The notes: generated by a model from the letters alone, not told the origin. Shown: positions 17,615 through 26,404, counted from the stretch's first letter. The stretch is DNA of 64,000 nt from Nocardia flavorosea (GCF_015477805.1 NZ_JADLQL010000001.1:806001-870000); one strand, 5' to 3'. Numbers and translations: made by a program.

Positions 17615-17965
17615 ATGGTGGATATCGAGATCACCGGCACCACCGTCACTGTTCAGGTCCGCGGCGCGCACCGGGTGCTGTCGCTGCGCGACCGGATCAC
17701 CTTCGATCTGGCGAATATCGCGGCGGTCGCCCCCGCCGAAATCGATCTGCGCCCGCCCTGGGTCCGCGCGCCCGGCGCTTTCTTCCCCGGTGCGATCGCC
17801 GCCGGAACGTTCCGGGGCAAGGGCCGGAAGGAATTCTGGGACACCCTGTTCGGTGGTAAGGCCGTCCGTATCGATCTGCGCGGCACCGATTACACCCGGG
17901 TCGTCGTCGATGTCGAGGACCCGGCGACCGTGCTGCGATCCCTGTATTCGGCCGCCGCCGCCTGA
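17615..17965 (+). CDS. Small protein of 116 residues, PH-like fold suggested
   Basis: Well-supported gene: ATG 17615 follows CGGGAGGAACCC. The sequence is all-beta in appearance: DIEITGTTVTVQVRG, RVLSLRDRITFDLANIAAV, then AVRIDLRGTDYTRVVVDVED, closing with a helix ATVLRSLYSAA. This resembles bacterial PH-like domains that saturate a small barrel with a C-terminal helix, but I do not recognise a named family. It is divergent from the TerD-AIM24 gene, 284 bases away, and ends before a 15-bp-stem terminator. Confidence 0.7.
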   Translation: MVDIEITGTTVTVQVRGAHRVLSLRDRITFDLANIAAVAPAEIDLRPPWVRAPGAFFPGAIAAGTFRGKGRKEFWDTLFGGKAVRIDLRGTDYTRVVVDVEDPATVLRSLYSAAAA

Positions 17966-17982
17966 CCGGCGGGCCTCCGGTT

Positions 17983-18020
17983 CGCCGATCGGCCTCCTTC
18001 GCCGCGGAGGCCGATCGGCG
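17983..18020. terminator. Hairpin terminator, 15-bp perfect stem
   Basis: Stem CGCCGATCGGCCTCC / GGAGGCCGATCGGCG with an 8-base loop, between the convergent small PH-like gene and the antiporter gene. No T-run; likely acts in both directions. Confidence 0.8.
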
Positions 18021-18078
18021 GATCTCCGGCGCAGGCTATCCGGTCGACGGCGGCTACACCGCCTGTGGCCGGGGCCGG

Positions 18079-19269
18079 TTATTCGTCCGCCGTATCCGGC
18101 TCCGGTTTCGGCTGGCGGGTGACGAACCGCAGTACCGGTTCCACCACGCGCGCCGCGATCGGGCCGACTACCGCCATCAGCAGGACATAGGTTGTGGCCA
18201 GGGCAGCGAATCCGTCGGGTACGGCGCCCGCCGCCACGGCCAGGCCCGCGATGACTATCGAGAACTCGCCGCGGGCCACGAGCGCGGCACCGGCCCGGGC
18301 TCGACCGAGCCGGGAAGCTCCGGCATGCGCGGCGGCCCACCAGCCGGTCACGACCTTCGTCACCGTGGTGATCACCGCCAGCAGTACCGCCCAGCCCAGT
18401 ACGGGCGGGATACTGCGCGGATCGGTGGTCAACCCGAACAGGACGAAGAACATGGCCGCGAACAGGTCACGCAGCGGTTCGAGGATTTTCGTCGCATTGT
18501 GCGCGGTGGTATCGGAGATGGCGATACCCAGCAGGAAGGCGCCGACCGCGGCCGATACCTGCAGCGCGGAGGCCACCCCGGCCACCAGTAGCGCCGAACC
18601 GAGCAGTTTCAGCAGGAAGATCTCGCGGTCCTCGCTGGATACGATCGCCGAAACGTACTTGCCGTAGCGCAGCGCCACCACGAGGACGACTGTGACCGCC
18701 GCCAGGGCGATACCGAGCGATTGCAGGCCGGCCACGAAACCCAGACCGGCCAGGACGGCTGTCAATACCGGGAGGTAGGCGGCCATCGCCAGATCCTCGA
18801 AGACCAGAATGGACAGGATCACCGGCGTTTCCCGGTTACCGAGCCGGCCCAGATCGTTGAGGACCTTGGCGATGATCCCGGACGACGAGATGTAGGTGAC
18901 ACCTGCCATGGCCAGGGCCCCGGTGGGCCCGAGCCCCAGCAGCAGCGCCACGATCACACCCGGTGTCGTATTGAGCACGAGATCGAGCAGGCCGGCCATC
19001 CAGGACCGGCGCATACCCGTGAACAGTTCAGCCGCACTGTATTCCAGGCCGAGCAGCAGCAACAGGAGCACCACGCCGATTTCACTGGCGAGATGGATGA
19101 ACTCGTCGGCTTCGTGGAGTTCGAAGAAACCTCCTTCCCCGAATACCAGTCCACCGATCAGATACAGGGGTATCGGGGACATGCCGATCCGGGCCGCGAT
19201 GCGTCCGAGCACGCCGAGCCCGAAGAACACCGCCCCCAGCTGGATCATCGCCAGCGTGGTTGCATTCAT
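18079..19269 (-). CDS. khtU: K+/H+ antiporter, CPA2 (KhtU/KefB-like) membrane subunit
   Basis: Membrane protein of 396 residues with 12 or so helices of the Na+/H+-exchanger fold. Family marks are LYLIGGLVFGEGGFF near the start, VGVVLLLLLLGLEYSA, GVTYISSSGIIAKVLNDLG, and ILVFEDLAMAAYLPVL, the conserved acidic segment in the transport core. AVGAFLLGIAISDT and VARGEFSIVIAGLA are also typical of CPA2 antiporters. There is no C-terminal TrkA-N domain; regulation comes from the separate TrkA-C subunit encoded 10 bases upstream, the KhtTU arrangement (family knowledge). It would export K+ in exchange for protons. The start is ATG 19269. Confidence 0.88.
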   Translation of the reverse strand: MNATTLAMIQLGAVFFGLGVLGRIAARIGMSPIPLYLIGGLVFGEGGFFELHEADEFIHLASEIGVVLLLLLLGLEYSAAELFTGMRRSWMAGLLDLVLNTTPGVIVALLLGLGPTGALAMAGVTYISSSGIIAKVLNDLGRLGNRETPVILSILVFEDLAMAAYLPVLTAVLAGLGFVAGLQSLGIALAAVTVVLVVALRYGKYVSAIVSSEDREIFLLKLLGSALLVAGVASALQVSAAVGAFLLGIAISDTTAHNATKILEPLRDLFAAMFFVLFGLTTDPRSIPPVLGWAVLLAVITTVTKVVTGWWAAAHAGASRLGRARAGAALVARGEFSIVIAGLAVAAGAVPDGFAALATTYVLLMAVVGPIAARVVEPVLRFVTRQPKPEPDTADE

Positions 19270-19279
19270 CGCCGGTGGG

Positions 19280-19762
19280 TCAGCCGTCTTTCAGGATGTC
19301 CGCGGCGTCGTCGAGACCTTCCGAAGTCCCCACCACGATCAGCACATCGTTGCCGGTGAACACGAAATCGGGTCCCGGCGCCGGCAAAGCCTGGCCCGCG
19401 CGCATCACCGCCACGATGGAAGCCTTGGTGCGGGTCCGCATCCGCGTCTCGCCCAGCGTCCGCCCGTCGTAGGGAGAGTTCTCCCCCACCGGGAGCTGGC
19501 GGGTGTTCACGCCGTCCATATCGCGGTGTTCGTTGCGCAGCTGGCCCACCAGTTGTGGCGCCCCCAGCAGATTGGCGAGTGTTCCGGCCTCGGCCTCGGT
19601 CATCGGGATCTGTGTGGTGGCGTCGGGATCGCCGATCTTGGTGAAGATCAGGTCGATGGTCCCGTCCTTGTGGTCGACTACCCCGATCCGCCGGCGCACG
19701 GTGGTGAGTGGAAAGTCCTTGCGTACGCCTATTCCCGGCAAGGGTGTCACTTCGACGTTCAC
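19280..19762 (-). CDS. khtT: TrkA-C regulatory subunit of K+/H+ antiporter (KhtT-like)
   Basis: Cytoplasmic subunit of 160 residues. The N-terminus VEVTPLPGIGVRKDFPLT is the usual start of KhtT-like proteins. The C-terminal half is an RCK_C/TrkA-C domain: LGETRMRTRTKASIVAVMRA and FVFTGNDVLIVVGTSEGLDD, which binds cyclic di-AMP or other nucleotides in homologues. It precedes the antiporter gene by 10 bases in the same direction, so the two form an operon. GTG 19762 follows AAGGTGACATC. A small GGTCC-GAT-GGACC inverted repeat lies at 19791-19803, 29 bases upstream, and might be an operator. Confidence 0.88.
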   Translation of the reverse strand: MNVEVTPLPGIGVRKDFPLTTVRRRIGVVDHKDGTIDLIFTKIGDPDATTQIPMTEAEAGTLANLLGAPQLVGQLRNEHRDMDGVNTRQLPVGENSPYDGRTLGETRMRTRTKASIVAVMRAGQALPAPGPDFVFTGNDVLIVVGTSEGLDDAADILKDG

Positions 19763-19873
19763 GATGTCACCTTAGCTCGACTGTAGGTAGGGTCCGATGG
19801 ACCGTACTCTCTAGCGCTACCCGTACCCAGCCGGTCGCGAAACACGCAGGCCACAACCCGGCGCGGGGCACAC

Positions 19874-20755
19874 TCAGGCGAGCGCGGTATCGGCGGTCCG
19901 CCCGGCCTGTTCGGCGGCGATCACCACATGCCGCATGAGCAGCGCCGTGGTCACCGGCCCGACCCCGCCCGGGACCGGACTGAGCCCCGCCGCCGTGCCG
20001 CGGACCGATTCCGGGTCCACATCGCCGACGATCGAACCGTCGGCCGATTCGTTGGTGCCCACATCGATCACCACCGCGCCGGGACGCAGATTCGCACCGG
20101 TGACCAGCCCGATCCGGCCGGCGGCGGCGACCACGATATCGGCGGCCGAGGTCACCGCGGGGAGATCGGTGGTGCGGGAATGGCAGACGGTGACCGTGGC
20201 GTTCTCGGCCAGCAGCAGCTGGGCCAATGGTTTGCCGACCACATTGGAACGTCCGACGACCGCGACGTGGCGGCCTTCGAGCGCGACCCCGTGGTATTTC
20301 AGCAACTCGACCACGGCCTCGGCCGTGGCGGGCGCGAATCCGGCCGAGCCGGCGGTGAGCAGCCCCAGCGACAGCGGGCTCACTCCGTCCACATCCTTGG
20401 TGGCCGCGATCGCCGGGGATACATCGTCGAGAGTCACCCCGGCGGGCAGCGGGGTTTGCAGCATGATGGCGTCGGTGCCCGGGTCGGCGCTGCGCACCGA
20501 CAGTTCGGTCCGCAGCGTATCGGCCGAGGCGTCGGCGCCCAGATCCACGGTGTCGCATTCGATACCGCGGTTGGCGGCCGATTTCTTCAGCGAGTTGACG
20601 TACCAGGCGCTGGCCGGATCATCGTTGGCGACGATCAACGCCAGGCGTGGCGCCCGGCCGGTCTGCTCGGTGAGCGCCTGCGCCCGCGCGGTCGTCTCCG
20701 CGTTGAGAGCGGCGGCGAGGTCTTTCCCGGTCAGCGATGCGGTATCCACGAGCAT
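19874..20755 (-). CDS. folD: Bifunctional methylenetetrahydrofolate dehydrogenase/cyclohydrolase FolD
   Basis: Cytoplasmic one-carbon enzyme of 293 residues interconverting 5,10-methylene- and 10-formyl-tetrahydrofolate. Diagnostic segments are SAWYVNSLKKSAANRGIEC with the catalytic Lys region, KDVDGVSPLSLG, the NADP-binding VAVVGRSNVVGKPLAQLLL, and the signature SPVPGGVGPVTTALLM. ATG 20755 or the GTG at 20749 could be the start; a GGGTGG stretch abuts the former. It lies upstream of khtTU in the same direction with a 111-base gap. The sequence VSPLSLG where many FolDs have FHPVNVG hints at a divergent paralogue, but this cannot be tested here. Confidence 0.93.
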   Translation of the reverse strand: MLVDTASLTGKDLAAALNAETTARAQALTEQTGRAPRLALIVANDDPASAWYVNSLKKSAANRGIECDTVDLGADASADTLRTELSVRSADPGTDAIMLQTPLPAGVTLDDVSPAIAATKDVDGVSPLSLGLLTAGSAGFAPATAEAVVELLKYHGVALEGRHVAVVGRSNVVGKPLAQLLLAENATVTVCHSRTTDLPAVTSAADIVVAAAGRIGLVTGANLRPGAVVIDVGTNESADGSIVGDVDPESVRGTAAGLSPVPGGVGPVTTALLMRHVVIAAEQAGRTADTALA

Positions 20756-21006
20756 CCACCCTAGCGCCGCGGGCGATCGCGGCCCGCGAGGGCATCACAC
20801 GACACGGCGCAGCGGCGGGAAGGATACCGCCGGATTCGCGGTATCCGGCGGCTGCCGGGTTTGAGACATGTCACGAGTCGGACAGGCGCAAATCCGCGGT
20901 CCCGGCCCTGCCCGGCTCTATGGTGAGTTGCCACGTACCGCAAATCTGTCAGTTCCGACCCGATCCCCTACGAGAACCAACTCCCCCGTGGAAAGGTGTC
21001 GCCGTA

Positions 21007-21882
21007 GTGCACAATCGCAGAGGTCTGCAATATCTGGTGGCGATCGCCGCCGCCGCAAGCGTGTCACTCGCTGGTCTCCTCGGCGCGCCCGCTCAGGCCA
21101 GCCCCGAAACGGACGCACTCTACAACTCCGCCCAGCGGCATTTCACCGAAGGTGATTCCGATGCCGGCCGCGCCGACCTGCGCGAACTGATCGGCCGGGA
21201 TCCGGCCGATGCCGAGGCCCTTTCGCTGCAGGCGATCTGGTCGCATTACGCCGGTGATATCCCGGCCCTGCACGACGCCATGGGGCGGCTGCGGGCCGTC
21301 GACCCGGAAATGGCCGCGGGTACCGACCGCGTCCTGCACGGGATCGGGGCGGGGATCGCCACCCTCCCCAATCCGCTGCCCGCCCTGGTCGGACCGCAAA
21401 CCGGCATCGTGGTCTTCGGTTACGGACTCCTGCCCGACGGCACGCCCCGGCCCGAACTGGCCGGCCGGCTGCAGGCCGCCTGGTTACAGGCCATCGCCTC
21501 ACCGTTCTCCCCCATCGTGGTGAGCGGTTACAACCCCAGCAACGGGATCACCGAGGCCGAGGCGATGCGTAACTGGCTGGTGGGCCGCGGGATTCCGGCG
21601 AACCGGATCCACGTGGAGGACCGGGCCGGTTCCACCGTGCAGAACGCACTGTTCAGCGCGGAAATCCTGCACGGTCTCGGTGTCCATTCCGCGGTGGCGG
21701 TCACCTCGCCGAACCATATCCGGCGGGCCGTGGCCGATCTCTACGTCGCGGGGATCCCGGTGGTGGGTGCGACGACCTCGCTGAACCAGCTGGTGTCGCA
21801 ATTACCGCCGCCGAGCAAACAGGCGCAGTACAGCATCTACCTCGATGCCACGCGCACATTCCAGCTCAGCACCAGCCGCTGA
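21007..21882 (+). CDS. Exported YdcF/ElyC/SanA-family (DUF218) protein
   Basis: Protein of 291 residues with a signal peptide: HNRRGLQYLVAIAAAASVSL then LAGLLGAPAQASPE, with likely cleavage after AQA. A helical, tetratricopeptide-like stretch follows (about 35-110: ALYNSAQRHFTEGDSDAGRA and DPADAEALSLQAIW). The DUF218 domain covers the rest: TGIVVFGYGLLPDGTPRPEL, IVVSGYNPSNGITEAEAMRN, RIHVEDRAGSTVQNALFSAE and VAVTSPNHIRRA. These proteins affect envelope integrity in other bacteria (family knowledge). GTG 21007 is chosen for the signal peptide; a GAAAGG lies 10 bases upstream. The stop touches the convergent galT stop. Confidence 0.85.
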   Translation: MHNRRGLQYLVAIAAAASVSLAGLLGAPAQASPETDALYNSAQRHFTEGDSDAGRADLRELIGRDPADAEALSLQAIWSHYAGDIPALHDAMGRLRAVDPEMAAGTDRVLHGIGAGIATLPNPLPALVGPQTGIVVFGYGLLPDGTPRPELAGRLQAAWLQAIASPFSPIVVSGYNPSNGITEAEAMRNWLVGRGIPANRIHVEDRAGSTVQNALFSAEILHGLGVHSAVAVTSPNHIRRAVADLYVAGIPVVGATTSLNQLVSQLPPPSKQAQYSIYLDATRTFQLSTSR

Positions 21883-23004
21883 TCAACCGGTGGCGACGGC
21901 CGCCCGGATCCGGGCGGCCGCATCCTCCGGGACGATATCGGCGACGAAGGCGCCCATCGCCGCCTCGGAACCGGCCAGGTATTTGATCTTGTCCACTCCG
22001 CGCCGGATCGAGGTCAGCTGCAGATGCAGCCGGACCGTATCGCGCCCGGTGTGCACGGGAGCCTGGTGCCAGGCCGCGATATAGGGCGTCGGGTCCTCGT
22101 ACAGGGCGTCGATACCGCGCAGCAACCGCAGGTAGAGCGTTACCAGTTCGTCCCGCTCGACCTCGTTCGCCGCCGCGAGATCGGGAATATGCCGATGCGG
22201 CAGCAGATGCACCTCGATCGGCCAGCGCGCCGCGAACGGTACGAACGCCGTCCAGTACTCGCCCGCCAGTACCACCCGGTCGCCCGCGCGTTCGGTATCC
22301 AGGATGCGCTGGAACATATCGGGTCCGAGCCGTTGTGCGGATTCGAGCACCCGGGTGGTCCGCGGCGTCACATAGGGGTAGGCGTAGATCTGGCCGTGCG
22401 GATGCGGCAGCGTGACACCGATCGCCTTCCCGCGATTCTCGAAGACGAAAACCTGCTCGACTCCCGGCAGCGCCGACAGGACCGCGGTGCGGTCGGCCCA
22501 GGCTTCGATCACGGTGCGGGCACGGCTCGGGGTGAGATCACCGAAGGAGCCTTCGTGTTCGGGACTGAAACACACCACCTCGCACCGTCCGACCGCCACG
22601 CGTTCCCGGCCGAATCCGAGGTCGGTGATATCGGTGAGGCCGCCCGGCGCCGCGCCCTGCCCCGTGCCGTCACCGGGCAGGGCGGGGCCGAAGGACGGCG
22701 AACGATTCTCGAAGACGGCCACATCGTAGAGATCCGGAATCTCCGACGGGTTGTCCGGTGTCTGCGGGGCCAGCGGATCGCGGTCGGCCGGGGGAAGCAC
22801 CACCCGGCTCTGCCGGGCGGCGGCGATCGAGATCCACTCCCCGGTGAGCACATCCTGGCGCATGACCGCCGTCGGCGGCCGGGGTTCCAGGCAGCGGGTG
22901 TCGATCCGGCGTTCGGGGCCGAGCCGGGTATCGGCGTCGTCGTAGTAGATGAGCTCCCGGCCGTCGGCCAAGGTCGCAGTGCGCTTCACGATACGGTTCG
23001 GCAC
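21883..23004 (-). CDS. galT: Galactose-1-phosphate uridylyltransferase
   Basis: Leloir-pathway enzyme of 373 residues, exchanging galactose-1-phosphate and UDP-glucose. The catalytic HPHGQIYAY motif is at about residues 192-200, preceded by FVFENRGKAIGVTLP. Other family segments are RQDVLTGEWISIAAARQSR, FENRSPSFG, VCFSPEHEGSFGDLT, WPIEVHLLPHRHIPDLA with metal-binding histidines, and AWHQAPVHTG. GTG 23004 precedes CCGAACCGT, with GAAGGC as a possible ribosome-binding site. No galK or galE is next to it. Its start is divergent from the NUDIX regulator, 146 bases away. Confidence 0.95.
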   Translation of the reverse strand: MPNRIVKRTATLADGRELIYYDDADTRLGPERRIDTRCLEPRPPTAVMRQDVLTGEWISIAAARQSRVVLPPADRDPLAPQTPDNPSEIPDLYDVAVFENRSPSFGPALPGDGTGQGAAPGGLTDITDLGFGRERVAVGRCEVVCFSPEHEGSFGDLTPSRARTVIEAWADRTAVLSALPGVEQVFVFENRGKAIGVTLPHPHGQIYAYPYVTPRTTRVLESAQRLGPDMFQRILDTERAGDRVVLAGEYWTAFVPFAARWPIEVHLLPHRHIPDLAAANEVERDELVTLYLRLLRGIDALYEDPTPYIAAWHQAPVHTGRDTVRLHLQLTSIRRGVDKIKYLAGSEAAMGAFVADIVPEDAAARIRAAVATG

Positions 23005-23150
23005 GCCTTCACGATAACCAGCCCGACCGGCCCCGGCCCCGTCTCGGCGACCGGCGGGTCCCCGGCGGTGGCGTGCTCACGACACCGCGGCGGGCACGTC
23101 GCGGGCACCGGATTCCCGGGGGCCGGGCCCCGATGCGGCAGGATGGGGTC

Positions 23151-23780
23151 GTGGACCACTCGGCGGTATCGGTGGATGTCGTGGCGTTGCGGTTCTGGAC
23201 CGCGGACGCCGCGGTCACATTCGGCGTCGCGACCCGCGGACACGAACCGTTCCCGGGCCGGCTCGCGCTCCCGGGGGTGCTGCTCGGTCGGGGAGAACGC
23301 CTGGCAGATGCCGCGGCGCGGGCGGTGCACGCCGAACTCGGGGTTCCGCCCGCCGCCCTCGGTCCGGTCGGGCAGCTCGTCACCTTCGACGAGCCGAATC
23401 GAGATCCACGCGGGCCCACCCTGTCCATCGTCATGTGGGCGGTGACCGAACCGCACGAAGGGCCCGCGCGTTGGGTTTCGTTCGACGAGCCACCGGCCTT
23501 GGCCTTCGACCACAACACCATCGCCGCCGCCGCGCGCGGCCTGCTGGCGGGACTGCTGTGGCGGGACCTCCCGCTGACCCGCGCCCTGCTGGGCGCACAG
23601 TTCCCGGCCACCCGTGCCGTCGACCTGGCCGCCTCGCTCCTGGGCGCCCGGCCCGATGCCGCCAACCTCAATCGCACGCTGGCCGGAATTCCCGGGCTGG
23701 TGAAAACCGAGGAACGGCGCCGCACCAGAGCCACCGGCCGGCCGGCCGCGGTCTGGGCGTTCCGCGACCCGCAGCCGTAA
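23151..23780 (+). CDS. NUDIX-type transcriptional regulator (NrtR-like), degenerate Nudix box
   Basis: Protein of 209 residues. The N-terminal half is a Nudix fold: LALPGVLLGRGERLADAAAR then AVHAELGVPPAALG. The catalytic box GX5EX7REUXEEXGU is not intact: RAVHAEL stands where REUXEEXG should be, so hydrolysis is unlikely. The C-terminal half (about 135-209) is a winged-helix: ALLGAQFPATRAVDLAASLL, LNRTLAGIPGLVKTEERRR, VWAFRDP. This is the layout of NrtR-type regulators that sense ADP-ribose or related ligands (family knowledge). GTG 23151 is preceded by AGGATGGGGTC; ATG 23133 is possible. It is divergent from galT. Confidence 0.75.
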   Translation: MDHSAVSVDVVALRFWTADAAVTFGVATRGHEPFPGRLALPGVLLGRGERLADAAARAVHAELGVPPAALGPVGQLVTFDEPNRDPRGPTLSIVMWAVTEPHEGPARWVSFDEPPALAFDHNTIAAAARGLLAGLLWRDLPLTRALLGAQFPATRAVDLAASLLGARPDAANLNRTLAGIPGLVKTEERRRTRATGRPAAVWAFRDPQP

Positions 23781-23974
23781 CGGGTCGCGCCGGGCTCGAC
23801 CCGGCTGCGGCGCACCGCGCTCGCCGGACGCGGCAACGCCCGTGCCACACACCGGCTGAGCACGGCCAGAACCGGCACCGGCCGGCGGTCCGTAGTGAAC
23901 AGCATCGGCTGCCCCGGAGTACCGATCTGCTGAGCTCACAACAGGTGCCCCGCTCGGGGCCGGTCCCCGTCCGA

Positions 23975-24796
23975 TCAGCCCGGAGCGGAGCGGCTGAGCT
24001 GCTCCCATTCCCGACGCGTCCGGGCCCGGTCCTGATCCATTTCTTGAACCAGATCGTAGGAATGGCTGCCGACGACGAGCGCACGGGGCGGATCCGGCAC
24101 GTCCACCAACCGCATGATGGTTGCCGCTGCGGTGGCCGGATCGGGTCCGGCATCGTCTCCCCACATCGCGGCCATCTCTTCCCGGAGCGCCGCATACTCC
24201 GGGAGCGGATCGGTCGCGGTGGTGCCGGCGGTGAACAGCCCGGTGTCGTAACCACCCATTTGCAGGCTGGTGACCTGGATTCCGAATGCCGCCACCTCCA
24301 TCGCCAGCGCTTGGCCGAACGAGTCCAGGGCGGCCTTTCCCGCTCCGTAGAACCCGACCGATGCCATTCCTCCCCCAGTGCCCATCGAGCTCACCTGCAG
24401 GATCCGGCCGCCGCCCTGGGCCCGAAGCCGGGGCACCACCGCTTGCGAAACCCATACGGCGCCGAAGAAATTCACCTCGAAGTGGGCGCGGATCTGTTCC
24501 TCGGTGGCTTCCTCCGCCATGCCGTACAGCATCCCGCCCGCATTGTTGACCACGATATCGATGCGGCCGAACGCGGCGAAGGCCCGCTCCACCCCCGCGA
24601 ATACGGCACCACGATCGGAAACGTCCAGCGAGAACCGGGCCAGGGCACCGGGATAGGTGGCGCTCAGGTCGTCCAGCGGTTCGATGTTGCGGGCCACCGC
24701 GACAACCTGATCGCCCGCGGCGAGTGCCGCTTCCGTGAACGCACGGCCCAGCCCTCGCGTAGCACCGGTGATGAACCAGGTTCGTGGAGTAGTCAC
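23975..24796 (-). CDS. SDR-family oxidoreductase
   Basis: Short-chain dehydrogenase of 273 residues. The cofactor loop is WFITGATRGLGRAF; DIVVNNAGGMLYGMAEE gives the NNAG motif; the active site is VSSMGTGGG ... FYGAGKAALD with YxxxK as YGAGK. A T-G-x3-G-x-G fold with VARNIEPL after strand 2 suggests NADP(H). The start is GTG 24796, preceded by GGAAAGGG. The divergent neighbour is a TetR regulator 118 bases away, and two inverted repeats lie between them, so the SDR gene is probably under that regulator's control. Substrate unknown. Confidence 0.88.
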   Translation of the reverse strand: MTTPRTWFITGATRGLGRAFTEAALAAGDQVVAVARNIEPLDDLSATYPGALARFSLDVSDRGAVFAGVERAFAAFGRIDIVVNNAGGMLYGMAEEATEEQIRAHFEVNFFGAVWVSQAVVPRLRAQGGGRILQVSSMGTGGGMASVGFYGAGKAALDSFGQALAMEVAAFGIQVTSLQMGGYDTGLFTAGTTATDPLPEYAALREEMAAMWGDDAGPDPATAAATIMRLVDVPDPPRALVVGSHSYDLVQEMDQDRARTRREWEQLSRSAPG

Positions 24797-24816
24797 GATA
24801 TTCAACCCTTTCCTCG

Positions 24817-24833
24817 CGAGACGGACCGTCTCG
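24817..24833. promoter_or_regulatory. Candidate TetR operator 1: CGAGACGG-A-CCGTCTCG
   Basis: Perfect 8-1-8 inverted repeat, 21 bases upstream of the SDR start codon, in the divergent SDR/TetR region. Shares an AACGG/GACGG core with the second repeat at 24873. Confidence 0.6.
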
Positions 24834-24872
24834 GTTCGTGTTTCGAGTATGCAAGGTGTGAGCATGAAAGTC

Positions 24873-24885
24873 AAACGAACCGTTT
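24873..24885. promoter_or_regulatory. Candidate TetR operator 2: AAACG-AAC-CGTTT
   Basis: Perfect 5-3-5 inverted repeat, 30 bases before the TetR start codon. Together with the palindrome at 24817 it would let the regulator control both itself and the SDR gene. Confidence 0.5.
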
Positions 24886-24914
24886 CGTCTCGTTGGGTTG
24901 CTACCCTGGTCCGC

Positions 24915-25514
24915 ATGACTACCGACCGCACCCCGGACCGTTCCCGCCGCAGCGAACGGTCCCGGCAGGCCATCCTCGCCGCGACCCGGGAGCTGATCGC
25001 CGAAACGGGGTACGCGAAGGTGTCCATCGAGGCCATCGCGGCACGCGCCGGCGTCGGGAAACAGACGATCTATCGGTGGTGGCGGTCGAAGGGGGCGGTG
25101 ATCTTCGATTCCTTCCTGACGCTCAGCGAAACCGCCGAGGGCACCGGGATCGAACTACCGGACACCGGTGATCTCGCCGCCGATCTGAAACTCGTTCTGC
25201 GCGCCACCGCCGCCGAATTCGCCGACCCCGATTTCGAACGGCCCATCAGGGCACTCAATGCCGAGCTCATCCACGATGCCGAACTCGCCGAACGGTACCG
25301 TGAAACGCTGGCCCGCCCGGTCGACGAAGCCAAGAAAGCGCGGCTGCGCAGCGCCCAGGCGGCAGGCCAGCTCCACGCCGGCGCCGATCTCGACCTCGTG
25401 CTGGAGATGCTCTACGCACCGCTGTTCCAGCGGTGGCTGCTGCGCACCGGCCCGCTCACCGACGAGTACGCCGACGCCTTGGTCGAGCACACCCTGCGCG
25501 CCTTCCGCCCTTGA
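24915..25514 (+). CDS. TetR/AcrR-family transcriptional regulator
   Basis: Repressor-type protein of 199 residues. The N-terminal HTH is classic: ERSRQAILAATRELIAETGY then VSIEAIAARAGVGKQTIYRW (about 14-58). The remaining helical domain ends with LEMLYAPLFQRWLLRTGPLT, the TetR_C motif seen in many TetR proteins with an aromatic-rich ligand pocket. ATG 24915 is chosen because longer readings extend through the operator region. It is divergent from the SDR gene, with two palindromes between, the usual local-repressor layout. Ligand unknown. Confidence 0.9.
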   Translation: MTTDRTPDRSRRSERSRQAILAATRELIAETGYAKVSIEAIAARAGVGKQTIYRWWRSKGAVIFDSFLTLSETAEGTGIELPDTGDLAADLKLVLRATAAEFADPDFERPIRALNAELIHDAELAERYRETLARPVDEAKKARLRSAQAAGQLHAGADLDLVLEMLYAPLFQRWLLRTGPLTDEYADALVEHTLRAFRP

Positions 25515-25588
25515 TACCCCGCCCCGGCGTCTCCTGCGGCGCGCGATAATCCGGTGCGCCGGGCCGGTGAACCCGACAGACTGTGTTC

Positions 25589-26404
25589 ATGCCCGCGTTC
25601 GATATCGAGGCCGTCACCCGGGAGCTCCGCGCCGTGGGTTGCGTTTTCGCCGAGGACGAGGCGCGCTTGCTGGTGCACAGCGCCCGCTCCACCGGCGAAC
25701 TGACCGACCTGGTGGCGCGGCGGGTTGCCGGTAATCCGCTGGAGTACGTCCTCGGCTGGGCCGAATTCATGGGGCTACGAGTAGGAGTGCGGGCCGGTGT
25801 GTTCGTACCGCGCAGACGCTCGGCGCTGCTGGTGGACGAGGCACTCGCCCTGGCCCGGGTCGATTCGCCACGGACGGTGGTGGACCTGTGCTGCGGTTCG
25901 GGGGCCTTGGGATTGGCGCTGATCACCGGTCTTTCCGGCCACCCGGATCCACCACCGGACCTGTACGCCGCCGATATCGACCCGGTGGCGACCGATTGCG
26001 CCCGCAGCAACCTCACGCGTATCGGCGGGCGGGTGTACCAGGGTGATCTTTTCGACGCACTGCCCACACAGCTCCGCGGGCGAATCGATATCGTGCTCGC
26101 GAATACTCCGTACGTACCGTCGGAGTTCCTCGCACAGATGCCGCCGGAAGCCCGCGATCACGAACCGGCGACCGCACTCGACGGCGGCCCGGACGGCCTG
26201 CACCTCGCCCGCCGCACCGCCGCGGCCGCCCTCGGCTGGCTGGCGCCGGGCGGCAGCCTGCTGATCGAGATCGGCACCGATCAGATCCCCGCCGCCACCG
26301 CACTACTGGCCGCAAACGGTTTCGCGGTGCGGATCGCCCGGTCGGCCGAACTCGGCGCCACCGTGGCGATCGGTCTGCGAGCGACCGCTACTTCCGGCCG
26401 GTGA
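25589..26404 (+). CDS. PrmC/HemK-related SAM-dependent methyltransferase
   Basis: Protein of 271 residues with an N-terminal helical region (1-70) including GNPLEYVLGWAEFMG, the PrmC-like peptide-binding part, and a class I methyltransferase domain: GVFVPRRRSALLVDEAL, VVDLCCGSGALGLAL (SAM loop), DLYAADIDPVATDCA, and VLANTPYVPSEFL. The last motif is NTPY in place of the NPPY of true glutamine N5-methyltransferases; related subfamilies of unknown substrate have NxPY (from memory). SLLIEIGTDQ closes the fold. ATG 25589 is chosen; GTG 25583 is also in frame. Its 3' end overlaps the convergent SDR gene by 17 bases. Confidence 0.8.
   Translation: MPAFDIEAVTRELRAVGCVFAEDEARLLVHSARSTGELTDLVARRVAGNPLEYVLGWAEFMGLRVGVRAGVFVPRRRSALLVDEALALARVDSPRTVVDLCCGSGALGLALITGLSGHPDPPPDLYAADIDPVATDCARSNLTRIGGRVYQGDLFDALPTQLRGRIDIVLANTPYVPSEFLAQMPPEARDHEPATALDGGPDGLHLARRTAAAALGWLAPGGSLLIEIGTDQIPAATALLAANGFAVRIARSAELGATVAIGLRATATSGR

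Noticed and set aside
22986..24854. Minus-strand frame of 622 codons across the NUDIX and SDR genes
   Set aside because: Shadow; the real SDR and NUDIX frames have full motifs and proper starts.
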